Source: Bradyrhizobium arachidis (GTDB taxonomy: Bacteria; Pseudomonadota; Alphaproteobacteria; Rhizobiales; Xanthobacteraceae). From it: a DNA stretch of 64,000 nucleotides. The notes below the pieces were generated by a model. It ran no database searches. It worked only from the letters and a program-made list of their open reading frames with translations, and had not been told where the DNA came from. The position numbers and the translations under genes were made by a program. Shown here piece by piece: positions 51,544 through 60,737 of this stretch (its first letter is position 1; each line of letters starts with the position of its first letter). Location of the stretch: positions 6,882,001 to 6,946,000 of the forward strand of contig NZ_CP077970.1 of NCBI RefSeq assembly GCF_024758505.1, written 5' to 3'.

Positions 51544-51747
51544 ATGCGGCAGCAGCGACGCCGTCTCAAGCACATCAAGTCCCTTGAAGAAAGTCTCGCC
51601 GATGAGGCGAAGCGATTGCGCGAGGAAGCCAGATTGCTTGCACCTGGCGCGGTCCGCGACGCGATGCTCAGGAAGGCTCGGCAGGCGGAGACCGGAGCGC
51701 ATGTCAGCGAGTGGCTGCGATCGCCCGGACTGCAACCGCCCAGGTGA
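51544..51747 (+). CDS. small basic coiled-coil protein (67 aa)
   Basis: GGGAGCAGCGCC precedes the ATG. MRQQRRRLKHIKSLEESLAD, EAKRLREEARLLAPGAVRDA, MLRKARQAETGAHVSEWLRS, ending PGLQPPR. Same family as 37671. Probably co-transcribed with the next ORF, 3 bp downstream. Function unknown. Confidence 0.65.
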   Translation: MRQQRRRLKHIKSLEESLADEAKRLREEARLLAPGAVRDAMLRKARQAETGAHVSEWLRSPGLQPPR

Positions 51748-51750
51748 GCC

Positions 51751-51939
51751 GTGGTAGATCGCGAATATCGCACCTTCATTGTCGGCCCTGATGGTCATGT
51801 GGTGGACCGTCATGATCTGGTGGGCGTGGATGAAGCCGAAGCAAGAGAGCGAGCCAGGCAGCTAGCCGGCGGACACGATGTCGAGCTATGGCAGCGTGAC
51901 AAGAAGCTGGCGACGTTCCGCCATCAGCCGCTGCGGTAA
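51751..51939 (+). CDS. small conserved protein (62 aa)
   Basis: From GTG 51751: VVDREYRTFIVGPDGHVVDR, HDLVGVDEAEARERARQLAG, GHDVELWQRDKKLATFRHQP. An α/β pattern with a short GHDVELW block that recurs in rhizobial small proteins. It follows the coiled-coil ORF at 3 bp, so both are likely one transcript. No function known. Confidence 0.6.
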   Translation: MVDREYRTFIVGPDGHVVDRHDLVGVDEAEARERARQLAGGHDVELWQRDKKLATFRHQPLR

Positions 51940-52118
51940 GGCCGCCCGGCTACCGAAGGCCCAGATATTTCCAGCTACTGCGGAACGTTGATCCATACCG
52001 CATGTTTTCTTGATGGAGACGGAATCTTCGCGAGGAGCGAGACAGTCACCACCGCGGCCAGGGCGGTGTAACGCCCGCCCAGTCGCGGTCGTCCCCTTCC
52101 CTTCGCGAGTGAAACACA

Positions 52119-52289
52119 ATGATCAGCCGCAAGCCCACCTATTTTCGCAATGCGCTGGACTTGAGAGACAAAGTGCAGGTCAAGGTTCTGCGCAGGCGCC
52201 TCAAGCTAACGGACGAACAATTCGCAAGCATAGTTCGCAAGTCCGGAAAATCGATCGCGGCGATCACCAAAGAAGCCGCCAAGAGCTAG
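52119..52289 (+). CDS. DUF3606-type small protein (56 aa)
   Basis: MISRKPTYFRNALDLRDKVQ, VKVLRRRLKLTDEQFASIVR, KSGKSIAAITKEAAKS. Two helices joined by LKLTDEQF…: the DUF3606 layout, common in rhizobia, function unknown but helix-turn-helix-like. A GGAAC-N16-TGTT box at 51982-52006 lies ~110 bp upstream, suggesting (weakly) stress control. Confidence 0.75.
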   Translation: MISRKPTYFRNALDLRDKVQVKVLRRRLKLTDEQFASIVRKSGKSIAAITKEAAKS

Positions 52290-52335
52290 GCGGGAAGCAG
52301 CGCACGGCGTCTCTGGCCATGGTACCCGCCGAGAG

Positions 52336-53532
52336 CTAATGGCTTTGCGGCATCTCAAAGACGAAGCTGGTCTCTTCTACGTTGGAGGAAACCTTCAGCA
52401 TGCCACCATGCGCCTGGGCAATCTGCGAGGCAATATAGAGCCCAAGCCCCAGGCCCTGCTGACTGGGCCGCTCGCCACGCGTATAAGGCTTGAACAGATT
52501 GCCCATGGCTTTGTCAGATATCGGTGCACCATAGTTTGTGACGGCCAGCTCGAACACGCCATTGATCGTTCTCGCAGATACGCGTACGGGCTTTCCCTGA
52601 TCTCCGTACATGATGGCGTTGCCCAAAAGATTGGAGAAGAGCTGCCCCATCTTGCCGCGATCGCAGTTGACGGGCTCTTCGATGTCGATTGAAGCTTCGA
52701 TTGCGACGTCAGGCCAGACCGACTTGAGTTCGGCAATCACTTGCTCAAGGACGGGCGTCACGGGCTGCTTGGCGTCGCGGCTGATGGTCAAGCCGTCGCC
52801 CAGCCGTCCCCTGGCGAAGTCCATGATGTTGTCGACAAGGCTCGCCATGCGCAGAACCGACTTCTGAACCGTCAGGATGATCTCCGGCGCCTTCTCGGTA
52901 CCCAGATTCTTGAGCAGGTATCGCATTCCCGCGTCGACGGAGGCGAGCGGATTGCGAAGGTCGTGGCCGAGAACGCCGATGAACTGTTCGCGGAGCTCTG
53001 CCGTTTTTCGTTCGTCCAGCAGGTCGGCCTGGCTGAGCCTGAGGTCCGCCTGACTTTGCTCAAGGCGCTGATTGAACTCGAGCTGGGCGGCGATCAGTTC
53101 GCCCAACAGCTGGAAGGAGCCGAGAATTTCGGGCTTGCCGAGGTCGCGCGGCTGGGGGTCGATCGCGCAAAGGGTCCCCCAGATCATTCCATTGCTCAGG
53201 ATGATCGGGGCCGAAATATAACTCCTGAAGCCATACATCGCCGGCGTCGGGTGATTGCAGAAGGCGCCGTCGGACTGCACGTCATTGATGACGACTGTCT
53301 TGCCGTGCTGCCGGATTTCGTTGCAGATAGTGGTTTCGACCTGCAGCTCGCCCCCCTCCCGCAGACCGAAGTTGATGTTGTCCCGAACGGCGCAGCAAAC
53401 CCATTGCCGGGACGTTACCCGGGCGATGGCAACGAAGCCCATGCCCGTCATCCTGCCGACGACATCAAGAATCTTCGGGACGGCACCAATCTGCTTGACG
53501 GCGTCGACTTCAGCCTCGATGTCAATCGTCAT
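52336..53532 (-). CDS. GAF-domain sensor histidine kinase
   Basis: 398 residues, soluble. GAF domain (~20-155; FGLREGGELQVETTICNEIR, GFRSYISAPIILSNGMIWGT, LCAID), a coiled linker, DHp with FIGVLGHDLRNPLASVDAGM (His ~190), and ATPase domain with GQLFSNLLGNAIMYGDQGKP (N-box) and QQGLGLGLYIASQIAQAHGG. All boxes are complete. A response regulator is divergently encoded 110 bp away and is the likely partner. GAF ligand unknown; no PAS or membrane segments, so it senses a cytoplasmic signal. Confidence 0.92.
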   Translation of the reverse strand: MTIDIEAEVDAVKQIGAVPKILDVVGRMTGMGFVAIARVTSRQWVCCAVRDNINFGLREGGELQVETTICNEIRQHGKTVVINDVQSDGAFCNHPTPAMYGFRSYISAPIILSNGMIWGTLCAIDPQPRDLGKPEILGSFQLLGELIAAQLEFNQRLEQSQADLRLSQADLLDERKTAELREQFIGVLGHDLRNPLASVDAGMRYLLKNLGTEKAPEIILTVQKSVLRMASLVDNIMDFARGRLGDGLTISRDAKQPVTPVLEQVIAELKSVWPDVAIEASIDIEEPVNCDRGKMGQLFSNLLGNAIMYGDQGKPVRVSARTINGVFELAVTNYGAPISDKAMGNLFKPYTRGERPSQQGLGLGLYIASQIAQAHGGMLKVSSNVEETSFVFEMPQSH

Positions 53533-53643
53533 AACAGGCTCGAACTTGGCCTTAACTATCTGAAGTCAACGCGCGACGGTCATCAAAGTTCTGCGGAACG
53601 AACAGGCCGGCCGGAGGTTAGCTGCGGTTATGCCGGAGCGAAA

Positions 53644-54036
53644 GTGGCCGAATCCGCAAAGCGCAAAGACATAGTTTTGGTGGTTGAGGATGACGTGCTG
53701 GTGCGTATGAATACGGCTGATGTGATCCGCGATCTCGGCTTCTCGGTCCTGGAGGCTGTTGATGCCGATCAAGCGATCGCTCTTCTGGAATCCACGCCTG
53801 CAATAACGGTTTTGTTCAGCGACATTCAGATGCCGGGATCGATGGACGGCCTTCGACTTGCCGCTGTGGTGCGAGACCGATGGCCGCCGGTCGCCTTGTT
53901 GATTACCTCCGGCCAGGTCAGCCCTCACACCACCGACATGCCTTCCGGAGCTCACTTCATCCAGAAGCCGTATCATCCATTGCAGATTGGCGATCAACTT
54001 CGCGAACTCACTGGTGCTCAGACGGGTCAACCATAG
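53644..54036 (+). CDS. response regulator, single receiver domain
   Basis: 130 residues from GTG 53644 (GGAG upstream). DIVLVVEDDVLVRMNTADVI, VLEAVDADQAIALLESTPAI, TVLFSDIQMPGSMDGLRLAA with phospho-acceptor Asp, LITSGQV and FIQKPYHPLQ with the conserved Lys. No output domain. Probable partner of the divergent GAF kinase. The frame extends further upstream through antisense sequence of the kinase; the GTG is the first credible start. Confidence 0.85.
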   Translation: MAESAKRKDIVLVVEDDVLVRMNTADVIRDLGFSVLEAVDADQAIALLESTPAITVLFSDIQMPGSMDGLRLAAVVRDRWPPVALLITSGQVSPHTTDMPSGAHFIQKPYHPLQIGDQLRELTGAQTGQP

Positions 54037-54507
54037 CGAAGCGAGAGCAAGCGGTTGCCGCACTCACCAATCGATTTGAACTGGAATAGGCGTCTGGGCG
54101 AAAGGTGTTCTTATGGCCCAGAAGGCGTCCTATTCGACGTGTCCGCCTTTGGAGGCACAAACGCGCGTAAGCTGGCCGTGCACCCCTACGTTAGCCGGCA
54201 CTCGGCCCTTGGCCTGTTTCTTCCATAACGTCTGATATCCGAATGCAAGTCTTGGCCCAGACGGATGGGAGATTTGTCCTCCTCTAAGGTCAGCCTTTAG
54301 TTTGAGATCTGGGAGTTCCGTCGACGAATTTTGCGATCCCGTCACCCCCTCCTGAGGCACTGGGATTGAACGACGGCCAAGGCGTCAATAAATCTCTACA
54401 GCTCTATCGAACCGGTGCCCCTGCTCGGAGCGCTCAGTTCCTCGGCTTGCATGTCGCCTGCAATCGGTATGAAAAAGTGAAATCGCATCATCGTGCCGGA
54501 GATGGTA
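54037..54507. other. intergenic; holds a dispersed-repeat copy
   Basis: About 470 bp between the response regulator and the winged-helix/TPR gene. A repeat copy lies at 54200-54260. No other gene supported. Confidence 0.5.
54200..54260 (+). repeat. dispersed repeat, copy 4 (partial)
   Basis: Matches TTGGCCTG, TTCTTCCATAAC and the following GATATCCGAATG region of the family. Confidence 0.5.
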
Positions 54508-56160
54508 GTGAAATACCAGTTCGCCGAATTTGAGGTCGATCTCAGCCAGCAAGAGCTACGCCGGCGTGGCGAATCCATTCATATTGAACCTCAAGTCTTC
54601 GATCTTATCGTTCACCTGGTGCGTAACCATGACCGCATTGTCAGCAAGGATGAGCTGGTTGACACCATCTGGCGCGGTCGAGTCATCTCCGAAGCTGCGC
54701 TCAGCAGCCGCATCAACGCTGCCAGGCGAGCGCTCGGCGACAACGGTAACGACCAGTTGCTCATTCGAACTGTGCATAAGCGCGGCTTTCGGTTCGTCGG
54801 GTCTGTACAGATTGGCGAAACGCCAGAGCAAGTTGGGAAGGGCACTCAGCTTAATCAAGATAAAAGTGTTGGTCCTGGAAGTGTCCCGATCACCGTTTCC
54901 GTCGCTGCCGAAGTGCCCAACCTTGACAACGTCGTTTCGGAAACCGTCAGGGCTGAGGCCGTTGCGAAGCTGTCTATAGCGGTTATGCCGTTCGACAACA
55001 TTTCGGATGACCCAGAGAACGACTACTTCAGCTATGGCTTAACAGAAGATGTTATTCGTCTTCTTGCTCGGAATCGTTGGCTGTCAGTTATCTCGCGGCA
55101 CTCGACCATCGCATTTCGGGGTCGGACGACGGATGCACGAGAGATTAGCCAGCAGCTAGGCGTCAAGTATGTGCTGCGCGGCAGCGTGCGAAAGAACCGC
55201 GATGCGGTGAGGATAACAGCGGAGCTGGTGCGGGCAGCGGACGGGCAGCAACTGTGGTCAGACAAGTACGATCTGCAGCTTGAGTACATATTTGATATTC
55301 AAGACGAAATGGCAAGGCAGATCGCGGCAACGATCGAACCCGAATTGTCGAAGGTCGAGCAGCAGCTCGCCGCTCGCAAGGCGCCCGAGAGCCTCAGTGC
55401 CTGGGACTGCTACCAGCGCGGCCTATGGCACTTCTGGCGATTTACCACGCCAGGGTTCGATTCCGCTGAATCCTACTTTAAACGTGCGATCGCGGAAGAT
55501 CCGCACTTTGCGCGCGGACATGGCGCTCTCAGCTACGTCAACCTGCAACGCGCGTTTCTAGATGACCCAAATGATCGTCCGGCGCGGCTTGAAACGGCAT
55601 TGCGACAGGCGCGGGAGGCTGTGGCTCTCGATGATCTTGATTGCTTCTGCCAATGCGTACTGGGGCGAGCCCTGTGCCTGACACATCAGAATGACGAAGC
55701 GCTGGCGGCTCTAGATGTAGCCTTAGAGCTAAACCCAAGTTTCGCACAGGCCTATTTTGCACAAGGATTCAACTTGCTGTGGTACGGCCGAGAGACTGAA
55801 GCAGAGACTCTGATTGACCGCGCAACCGTGCTCAGTCCGCGCGACAACCATCTTTGGAGCTTCCATCATGTTCGTGCTTGGACTCACTTTTCCCTTAGCG
55901 AGTATGACATAGCAGCTGAGTTCGCCCGACGGGCGACTCGACAAAGCAATGCAACGTACCAAGCATTTGCAGCACTGACCGCTTCGCTAGGTATACTCGG
56001 CGATAAGACGGAAGCAAAGGCTGCCGCTGCCGAGCTGCTGCGGCGCAAGCCTAACTACAACACCGAAATAGCCCGAAACGAGCTGTTCTTTTGCAATGAT
56101 ACAGATTTCATTGATCGATTTCTTGAAGGCCTGCGTTTGGCCGGCATTTCCAAATCCTAA
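54508..56160 (+). CDS. winged-helix (OmpR/CadC-type) regulator with TolB-like and TPR region
   Basis: About 550 residues. I start at GTG 54508 because GGAG sits 7 nt upstream and the protein then opens VKYQFAEFEVDLSQQELRRR, the usual beginning of the OmpR-type winged-helix (to ~100; SSRINAARRALGDNGNDQLL, IRTVHKRGFRFVGSV). Then a TolB-like stretch (LSIAVMPFDNISDDPENDYF, GVKYVLRGSVRKNRDAVRIT, YIFDIQDEMARQIAATIEPE) and TPR repeats to the end. The cyclase half of related genes is replaced by a DNA-binding half, so this is a transcription regulator of the CadC/adenylate-cyclase-relative type. No transmembrane segment is visible. Confidence 0.88.
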   Translation: MKYQFAEFEVDLSQQELRRRGESIHIEPQVFDLIVHLVRNHDRIVSKDELVDTIWRGRVISEAALSSRINAARRALGDNGNDQLLIRTVHKRGFRFVGSVQIGETPEQVGKGTQLNQDKSVGPGSVPITVSVAAEVPNLDNVVSETVRAEAVAKLSIAVMPFDNISDDPENDYFSYGLTEDVIRLLARNRWLSVISRHSTIAFRGRTTDAREISQQLGVKYVLRGSVRKNRDAVRITAELVRAADGQQLWSDKYDLQLEYIFDIQDEMARQIAATIEPELSKVEQQLAARKAPESLSAWDCYQRGLWHFWRFTTPGFDSAESYFKRAIAEDPHFARGHGALSYVNLQRAFLDDPNDRPARLETALRQAREAVALDDLDCFCQCVLGRALCLTHQNDEALAALDVALELNPSFAQAYFAQGFNLLWYGRETEAETLIDRATVLSPRDNHLWSFHHVRAWTHFSLSEYDIAAEFARRATRQSNATYQAFAALTASLGILGDKTEAKAAAAELLRRKPNYNTEIARNELFFCNDTDFIDRFLEGLRLAGISKS

Positions 56161-56324
56161 GTTTGCCATTTGCGTGATTTGCAGGCGAAAGTCTTGGCCT
56201 GATCTGTTTGAGGCGTTGGCCGAAGTCAGCTTTTGATGTAGTGGACGACGTCCGCTCCCGGCACCGAATGTGCAAAAAGGTGATCGTTGAGGCAACGAAA
56301 AACCGGAGGGGGCGTCCACATGCA

Positions 56325-56800
56325 AGTTAGCACCATCGGCGTTCCAAGTGCACGGCGTGGATAGTGCGGGGAAAGTCGTCATCGGCCGTCAGTTGCGGCG
56401 CAAGCGGCTCATCGACTTCTTTAGCAAGATTCCCCCCTTGCCTGGTTGGCATGGAAGCCTGCGGAACTTCTCATCATTAGGCGCGTGATGTCTCCCAACT
56501 CGGTCACGCCGTGCGTCTGATGCCGCCGAGTTATGTCAAGGGCTATGTCAAGCGGTCGAAAAACGATGCTGCCGACGCAGCCGCCATCTGTGAGGTCGTG
56601 ACACGCCCATCGATGCGGTTCGTGCCGATCAAGTCGGTCGATCAGCAAGCTTTGCTGGTGTTGCGTCGAACGCGAGATCTCCTAATCCGTCAGCGCATGT
56701 AGCTATCAACGCGCTCCGAGCCAACCTTGCCAAGTTCGACCTCGTTGCGGAGATGGGACGCGAAAGTCTCGCGCATCTTGCCGCCGTCATCGCGGACGAA
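56325..56800 (+). pseudogene. decayed IS110-type transposase
   Basis: Pieces in several frames follow an IS110 transposase: FQVHGVDSAGKVVIGRQLRR, KRLIDFFSKIPP, CLVGMEACGTSHH, VRLMPPSYVKGYVKRSKNDA, AAICEVVTRPSMRFVPIKSV, then frameshifts and a stop in RQRM. It is more distant from the two intact copies (e.g. KNDAADAAAI versus KNHSTDAQAI), so it is an older, unrelated insertion. Confidence 0.75.
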
Positions 56801-57205
56801 AGTAATCGCGAAGCTCTTCGGTCCGCGATGAAGCAAGCGCGTCTACGCTTGACGCCGAAGACGACCGCACCCTTCCGGACGGCAAGAACCCAAGCGAGAA
56901 GAGTCGTGGGGTTTGGTCGACTTCATCGCGAAGCCGCAAGTGGTTTGAAGTTCGGGGGTGAACCATTTCTCCTCCGTATGTATTCACGCGATTGAGAGCG
57001 CTGCGTGATCGTCTTTGCCTTTGCCGTCTCACCGCCTCAGCAAGAAATCAACGGCATCTAAAGGAATTCCGCATGCTGGCTTCAAGCATGCTCGTGCACG
57101 GGCGCGTATATCGATCTGACATTGGGCGAGCGCAAAGCCCGCAAGAGCAGAGTCAGAAGATTTACGAACCCCCTTACCTCAGATTTGTCACCAAAGGAGA
57201 ACGAA
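56801..57205. other. intergenic, no supported gene
   Basis: About 400 bp between the IS relic and the OsmC gene. A frame from 56992 reads into the OsmC leader, but the ribosome binding site points to 57206. Confidence 0.4.
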
Positions 57206-57775
57206 ATGACTATTACGACGAGTGCACGCGCCAAAGTCAATAATGGCGTCAACGTCGATGCGCTGTTAGGTGCCCGTACGGCGCTCGAGCAGGCGCCTGA
57301 GGCGGCTCAGTTTAAGTGGCGGGCGAGCTGCGAATGGGTGAATGGCACGCACAGCCGCTCCGCTATCGGCAGTTTCTTCGGCCTCGGAGCCGAGCAGTCC
57401 CGCAACAAGACGTTCACCGTGGAGGCAGATCACCCGCAGGTCTTCGCATCCGAAGACAGTGCTCCGACTCCGGTCGAGCTCGTTCTGTCCGGGCTTGCGA
57501 GCTGTCTCACGGCAGGCGTTGCGGCGATTGCCCAGCGCCGCGGCATACAGCTGCATTCCGTCAGGGCTTCGCTCGAGGCCGACATGGATATTCAAGGAAT
57601 TCTCGGCATCGACGACGAGGTGCGCAACGGCTTCGGTGCCATCCGCGTCCACTTCGACATTCGCGCAGATGCGAGCGAAGACGACATCAAGGCGTTGGTA
57701 GCTCAATCGCAGAGGCGGTCGGCCGTGTTCGACATCGTGACCAATCCGACGAACGTCTTCGTGACTGCTAACTGA
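57206..57775 (+). CDS. OsmC-family protein
   Basis: 189 residues from ATG 57206 (AAAGGAGAACGAA). GTHSRSAIGSFFGLGAEQSR, then SAPTPVELVLSGLASCLTAG with the reactive Cys, VAAIAQRRGIQLHSVRASLE, and GFGAIRVHFDIRADASEDDI. The second family Cys is not seen in the usual place (VFDIVTNPTNVF), so peroxidase activity is doubtful and it may bind ligands instead. First gene of a five-gene operon, followed by a flavin monooxygenase after 31 bp. Confidence 0.88.
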   Translation: MTITTSARAKVNNGVNVDALLGARTALEQAPEAAQFKWRASCEWVNGTHSRSAIGSFFGLGAEQSRNKTFTVEADHPQVFASEDSAPTPVELVLSGLASCLTAGVAAIAQRRGIQLHSVRASLEADMDIQGILGIDDEVRNGFGAIRVHFDIRADASEDDIKALVAQSQRRSAVFDIVTNPTNVFVTAN

Positions 57776-57806
57776 GGACAACGGCTGGAGAAAGGGAGCG
57801 CGTGCT

Positions 57807-59051
57807 GTGAAATTTGCAACCGCCATCATTGTCGGCGCCGGCCAATCCGGATTGGCCATGAGCTGGCATCTTAGCACGCGTTCGATCGACCACGTGGTCC
57901 TCGAGCGCGGCGAGGTGGCCAACTCATGGCTGAAGGAGCGGTGGGACTCGCTTCGCCTTCTCACGCCCAACTGGCAAAGCCGCCTGCCGGGATACGCCTA
58001 CAGTGGCGACGATCCGGACGGCTTCATGACGATGCCGGAGGTCGTCCGCTTCCTGCATCAGTACGCCAGTCTCTCGCGCGCTCCGATCGTAACGGGAGCG
58101 CGCGTCACGCGGGTGCGGCAGCAGGAGGCGGGCTACGAGGTCGAGACCAACCTTGGTGCATGGCGCTGCCGCAAGCTCGTCATAGCAACCGGCGCCTGCA
58201 ATCTTGCCTCGATCCCGCAGCTTGCCGCCGGTCTGCCTGCGAGGGTGGCCAGCCTGACGCCGCTGCAATACAGGAATCCCGGTCTCCTGCCTGATGGCGG
58301 CGTGATGATCGTCGGTGCCTCGGCAAGCGGCATTCAACTCGCCCGGGAGATCCGGGCGGCCGGGCGCAGAGTCGTGCTTTGCGTCGGCGAGCACGTCCGG
58401 CTGCCACGAACCTACCGCGGGCGGGATATCCAGTGGTGGATGGACGTCATCGGCGCCATGGACGTTCGATACGACACCATGGAAGAGGACATCGAACGGG
58501 CGCGGCGGCTGCCGTCGCTCCAGCTGATCGGAACGCCGGAGCGCGTGACCGTCGACCTCAACAGCCTGGGCAAGGCGGGCGTCGAGCTCGTGGGCCGCGT
58601 TGTCGGCCTTGCTGACGGCAAGGCGCAGTTTTCCGGATCGCTCGCCAATCTCTGCGCGCTGGCCGATCTGAAGATGAACCGGCTGCTCTCCAGCATCGAT
58701 GATTGGGTGAACGCGAGCGGACTCGCGCAACAGTTTCCCGCGCCGCATCGCTTTGAGCCGACCGATGTCGGGTCACAAACCAGGATCGGCCTGGACCTGA
58801 ACGATGCCGGCATCGGTTCGGTGATCTGGGCGACAGGATATCGCCCCGACTACTCCTGGCTGGACGTCCCAGTGCTCGATCGCAAGGGACGCATCCGTCA
58901 CGATGGCGGGATCGTTCCCGCACCGGGAATATATGTAATGGGCCTGCCCTTCATGCGCCGGCGCAAATCGTCCTTCATTGACGGAGCGGACGACGATGCT
59001 GCGGATCTCGCCGCTCACCTCGGCCACAACCTCAATCGCGCTGCTGCCTGA
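57807..59051 (+). CDS. flavin-containing monooxygenase-type oxidoreductase
   Basis: 414 residues starting at GTG 57807. FAD site TAIIVGAGQSGLAMSWHLST, NSWLKERWDSLRLLTPNWQS (region before the FMO fingerprint), and NADPH site GGVMIVGASASGIQLAREIR. IWATGYRPDYSWLD is the usual ATGY-type end motif. So it probably uses FAD and NADPH to hydroxylate a lipophilic substrate, or to make a Baeyer-Villiger-type change; which of the two cannot be told. No membrane helix. Tightly linked to OsmC and another flavoprotein. Confidence 0.88.
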   Translation: MKFATAIIVGAGQSGLAMSWHLSTRSIDHVVLERGEVANSWLKERWDSLRLLTPNWQSRLPGYAYSGDDPDGFMTMPEVVRFLHQYASLSRAPIVTGARVTRVRQQEAGYEVETNLGAWRCRKLVIATGACNLASIPQLAAGLPARVASLTPLQYRNPGLLPDGGVMIVGASASGIQLAREIRAAGRRVVLCVGEHVRLPRTYRGRDIQWWMDVIGAMDVRYDTMEEDIERARRLPSLQLIGTPERVTVDLNSLGKAGVELVGRVVGLADGKAQFSGSLANLCALADLKMNRLLSSIDDWVNASGLAQQFPAPHRFEPTDVGSQTRIGLDLNDAGIGSVIWATGYRPDYSWLDVPVLDRKGRIRHDGGIVPAPGIYVMGLPFMRRRKSSFIDGADDDAADLAAHLGHNLNRAAA

Positions 59052-59062
59052 AAGCAAATGCC

Positions 59063-60232
59063 ATGTACGGCCTACACAGTCTCGACTCAAATTATGACGC
59101 GGTCATCGTCGGCGCACGCTGTGCGGGCGCAGCCACCGCCCTCCTCCTGGCGCGGTCGGGTGCAAAGGTGCTGGTGGTCGACCGGCAGCCCTATGGCTCC
59201 GATACGATGTCGACGCACGCCCTGATGCGGTCAGCGGTCATGCAACTCACGCGCTGGGGACTTGCGCCGGATATTGCTGCGGCGGGAACGCCCGCGATTC
59301 GGTCAACGACGTTCCACTATGGCGATGAGGCCGTTCGGGTGGACATCAAGCCGGAGCATGGCGTCGATTGTCTGCTGGCGCCGCGACGCACCGTGCTCGA
59401 TCCGTTGCTGGTCGATGCAGCCCGCGACGCCGGCGCGGCGGTTCGCCATGGCGTCGCTGTGTCCGAATTGCAATTTGCATCGAACGGCCGGGTGATCGGC
59501 GCTTCCTTGAGAGACGGCAGCGGTGCGTGCAGGACCGTCCGCGCCGATATCGTCGTCGGTGCGGACGGCCGCCAGTCGACCGTCGCACAATCAGTCAATT
59601 CAAGAGTCATCGTCGAAGGCTTCAACGCCTGTGGCCTTGTGTTCGGCTACTTTTCAGGCCTGGACCGCGATGGCCTGCATTGGCATTTCGCTCAAAACGC
59701 CGCGGCCGGCGTGATTCCAACCAACGGCGGTCACTGCGTCTTTGCGGCGGTTCCGGCTTCGCAATTCGTCGCGACATTTCGCGGCGATCTCATGCGCGGA
59801 TTCCTCGGGGTGATGGCATCGAGCTGTCCCGAGCTGCGCGCCGGCATTGGCAGGGCCACGCTGACCGGCCGCTTGCGGAGCTTTGGGGGAGCCAGGAGCT
59901 ACCTCCGGCAATGTCAGGGCGCAGGCTGGGCCCTCGTCGGTGATGCCGGCTATTTCAAGGACCCCCTGACCGCACACGGCATCACGGACGCCCTTCGCGA
60001 TGCGCAATTGCTGTCGTGCGGAGTCATCGACGGCAGCACAAGCGGGCTTGAGGCCTACCAGCGCGAGCGCGACGAGCTGTCCTTGCCGCTTCTGCGCACC
60101 ACCGACGCGATCGCCTCCTTCATCTGGGACCTCGACGAGGTCAAGCAGCTTCACGCCGATCTGAGCGCTGCCATGAAGGCCGAGGCCAGTCACATCGCGA
60201 ACTTGTACCAAGAGCCGTCCCACGCAGCATAG
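59063..60232 (+). CDS. FAD-dependent oxidoreductase (geranylgeranyl-reductase/halogenase-like fold)
   Basis: 389 residues. YDAVIVGARCAGAATALLLA gives the FAD Rossmann motif; TVRADIVVGADGRQSTVAQS is the DG motif; ALVGDAGYFKDPLTAHGITD is the GD motif of the PHBH/GGR group. A WxWxxIP halogenase motif is not seen, so it is a hydroxylase or reductase. The substrate pocket region (GYFSGLDRDGLHWHFAQNAA) is unlike that of known pathways. Fits between a flavin monooxygenase and a MaoC enzyme in one operon. Confidence 0.88.
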   Translation: MYGLHSLDSNYDAVIVGARCAGAATALLLARSGAKVLVVDRQPYGSDTMSTHALMRSAVMQLTRWGLAPDIAAAGTPAIRSTTFHYGDEAVRVDIKPEHGVDCLLAPRRTVLDPLLVDAARDAGAAVRHGVAVSELQFASNGRVIGASLRDGSGACRTVRADIVVGADGRQSTVAQSVNSRVIVEGFNACGLVFGYFSGLDRDGLHWHFAQNAAAGVIPTNGGHCVFAAVPASQFVATFRGDLMRGFLGVMASSCPELRAGIGRATLTGRLRSFGGARSYLRQCQGAGWALVGDAGYFKDPLTAHGITDALRDAQLLSCGVIDGSTSGLEAYQRERDELSLPLLRTTDAIASFIWDLDEVKQLHADLSAAMKAEASHIANLYQEPSHAA

Positions 60233-60236
60233 GAGC

Positions 60237-60734
60237 ATGAAGATGTCGACCGATTCACCCTGGACTCGCACGCTGGCCGGCCGGCCCGTGGCAGGTCGCC
60301 GCGCGGAACGAAGCCGCACCACCAGCATGCGCGATGTCGAAATGTTCACGGCGATGACGGGTGACAAGAACCCCATCCATTACGACCTCGAGCTGGCGGC
60401 CAGTTCGCCCTTCGGCGGGCTTATCGTGCAGGGCGGGGTCACGACCGGTCTCATGAATGCCGTCGTTGCCGAAGATCTCCCGGGGCCGGGCACGGTGTTC
60501 CTCGAAACCAACTGGCGTTTCGTCAAGGCCGTCCGGGTCGGAGAGACGATTACGGCAAGCGTCAAGGTCGAGCACGTCCGCGACGACAAGCCGATCTGCA
60601 AGCTGGAGACCGTTGTCCGCAACGCAAGCGGAGAAGATTGCGTGGTCGGAACTGCGACAACTTACACGATGCCGCTGTCGCAGCACGTGGCCGACCCAGG
60701 CGAAGTGCGCCATGGCCCGGTGACGGGTCATTGA
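60237..60734 (+). CDS. MaoC-type (R)-enoyl-CoA hydratase-like protein
   Basis: 165 residues. SMRDVEMFTAMTGDKNPIHY carries the Asp/His pair of hotdog hydratases (D…NPIH), with GLIVQGGVTTGLMNAVVAED, TNWRFVKAVRVGETITASVK. Single hotdog domain of ~150 residues. Acts on a CoA or ACP-linked intermediate, most likely a hydration step. Starts at ATG 60237 (or 60243), 4 bp after the preceding gene; next gene begins 3 bp after it. Confidence 0.9.
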   Translation: MKMSTDSPWTRTLAGRPVAGRRAERSRTTSMRDVEMFTAMTGDKNPIHYDLELAASSPFGGLIVQGGVTTGLMNAVVAEDLPGPGTVFLETNWRFVKAVRVGETITASVKVEHVRDDKPICKLETVVRNASGEDCVVGTATTYTMPLSQHVADPGEVRHGPVTGH

Positions 60735-60737
60735 CGA

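Noticed and set aside
52741..53643. Long 5' part of the response-regulator frame
   Set aside because: It runs antisense through the histidine kinase; only the part from GTG 53644 is a receiver domain.
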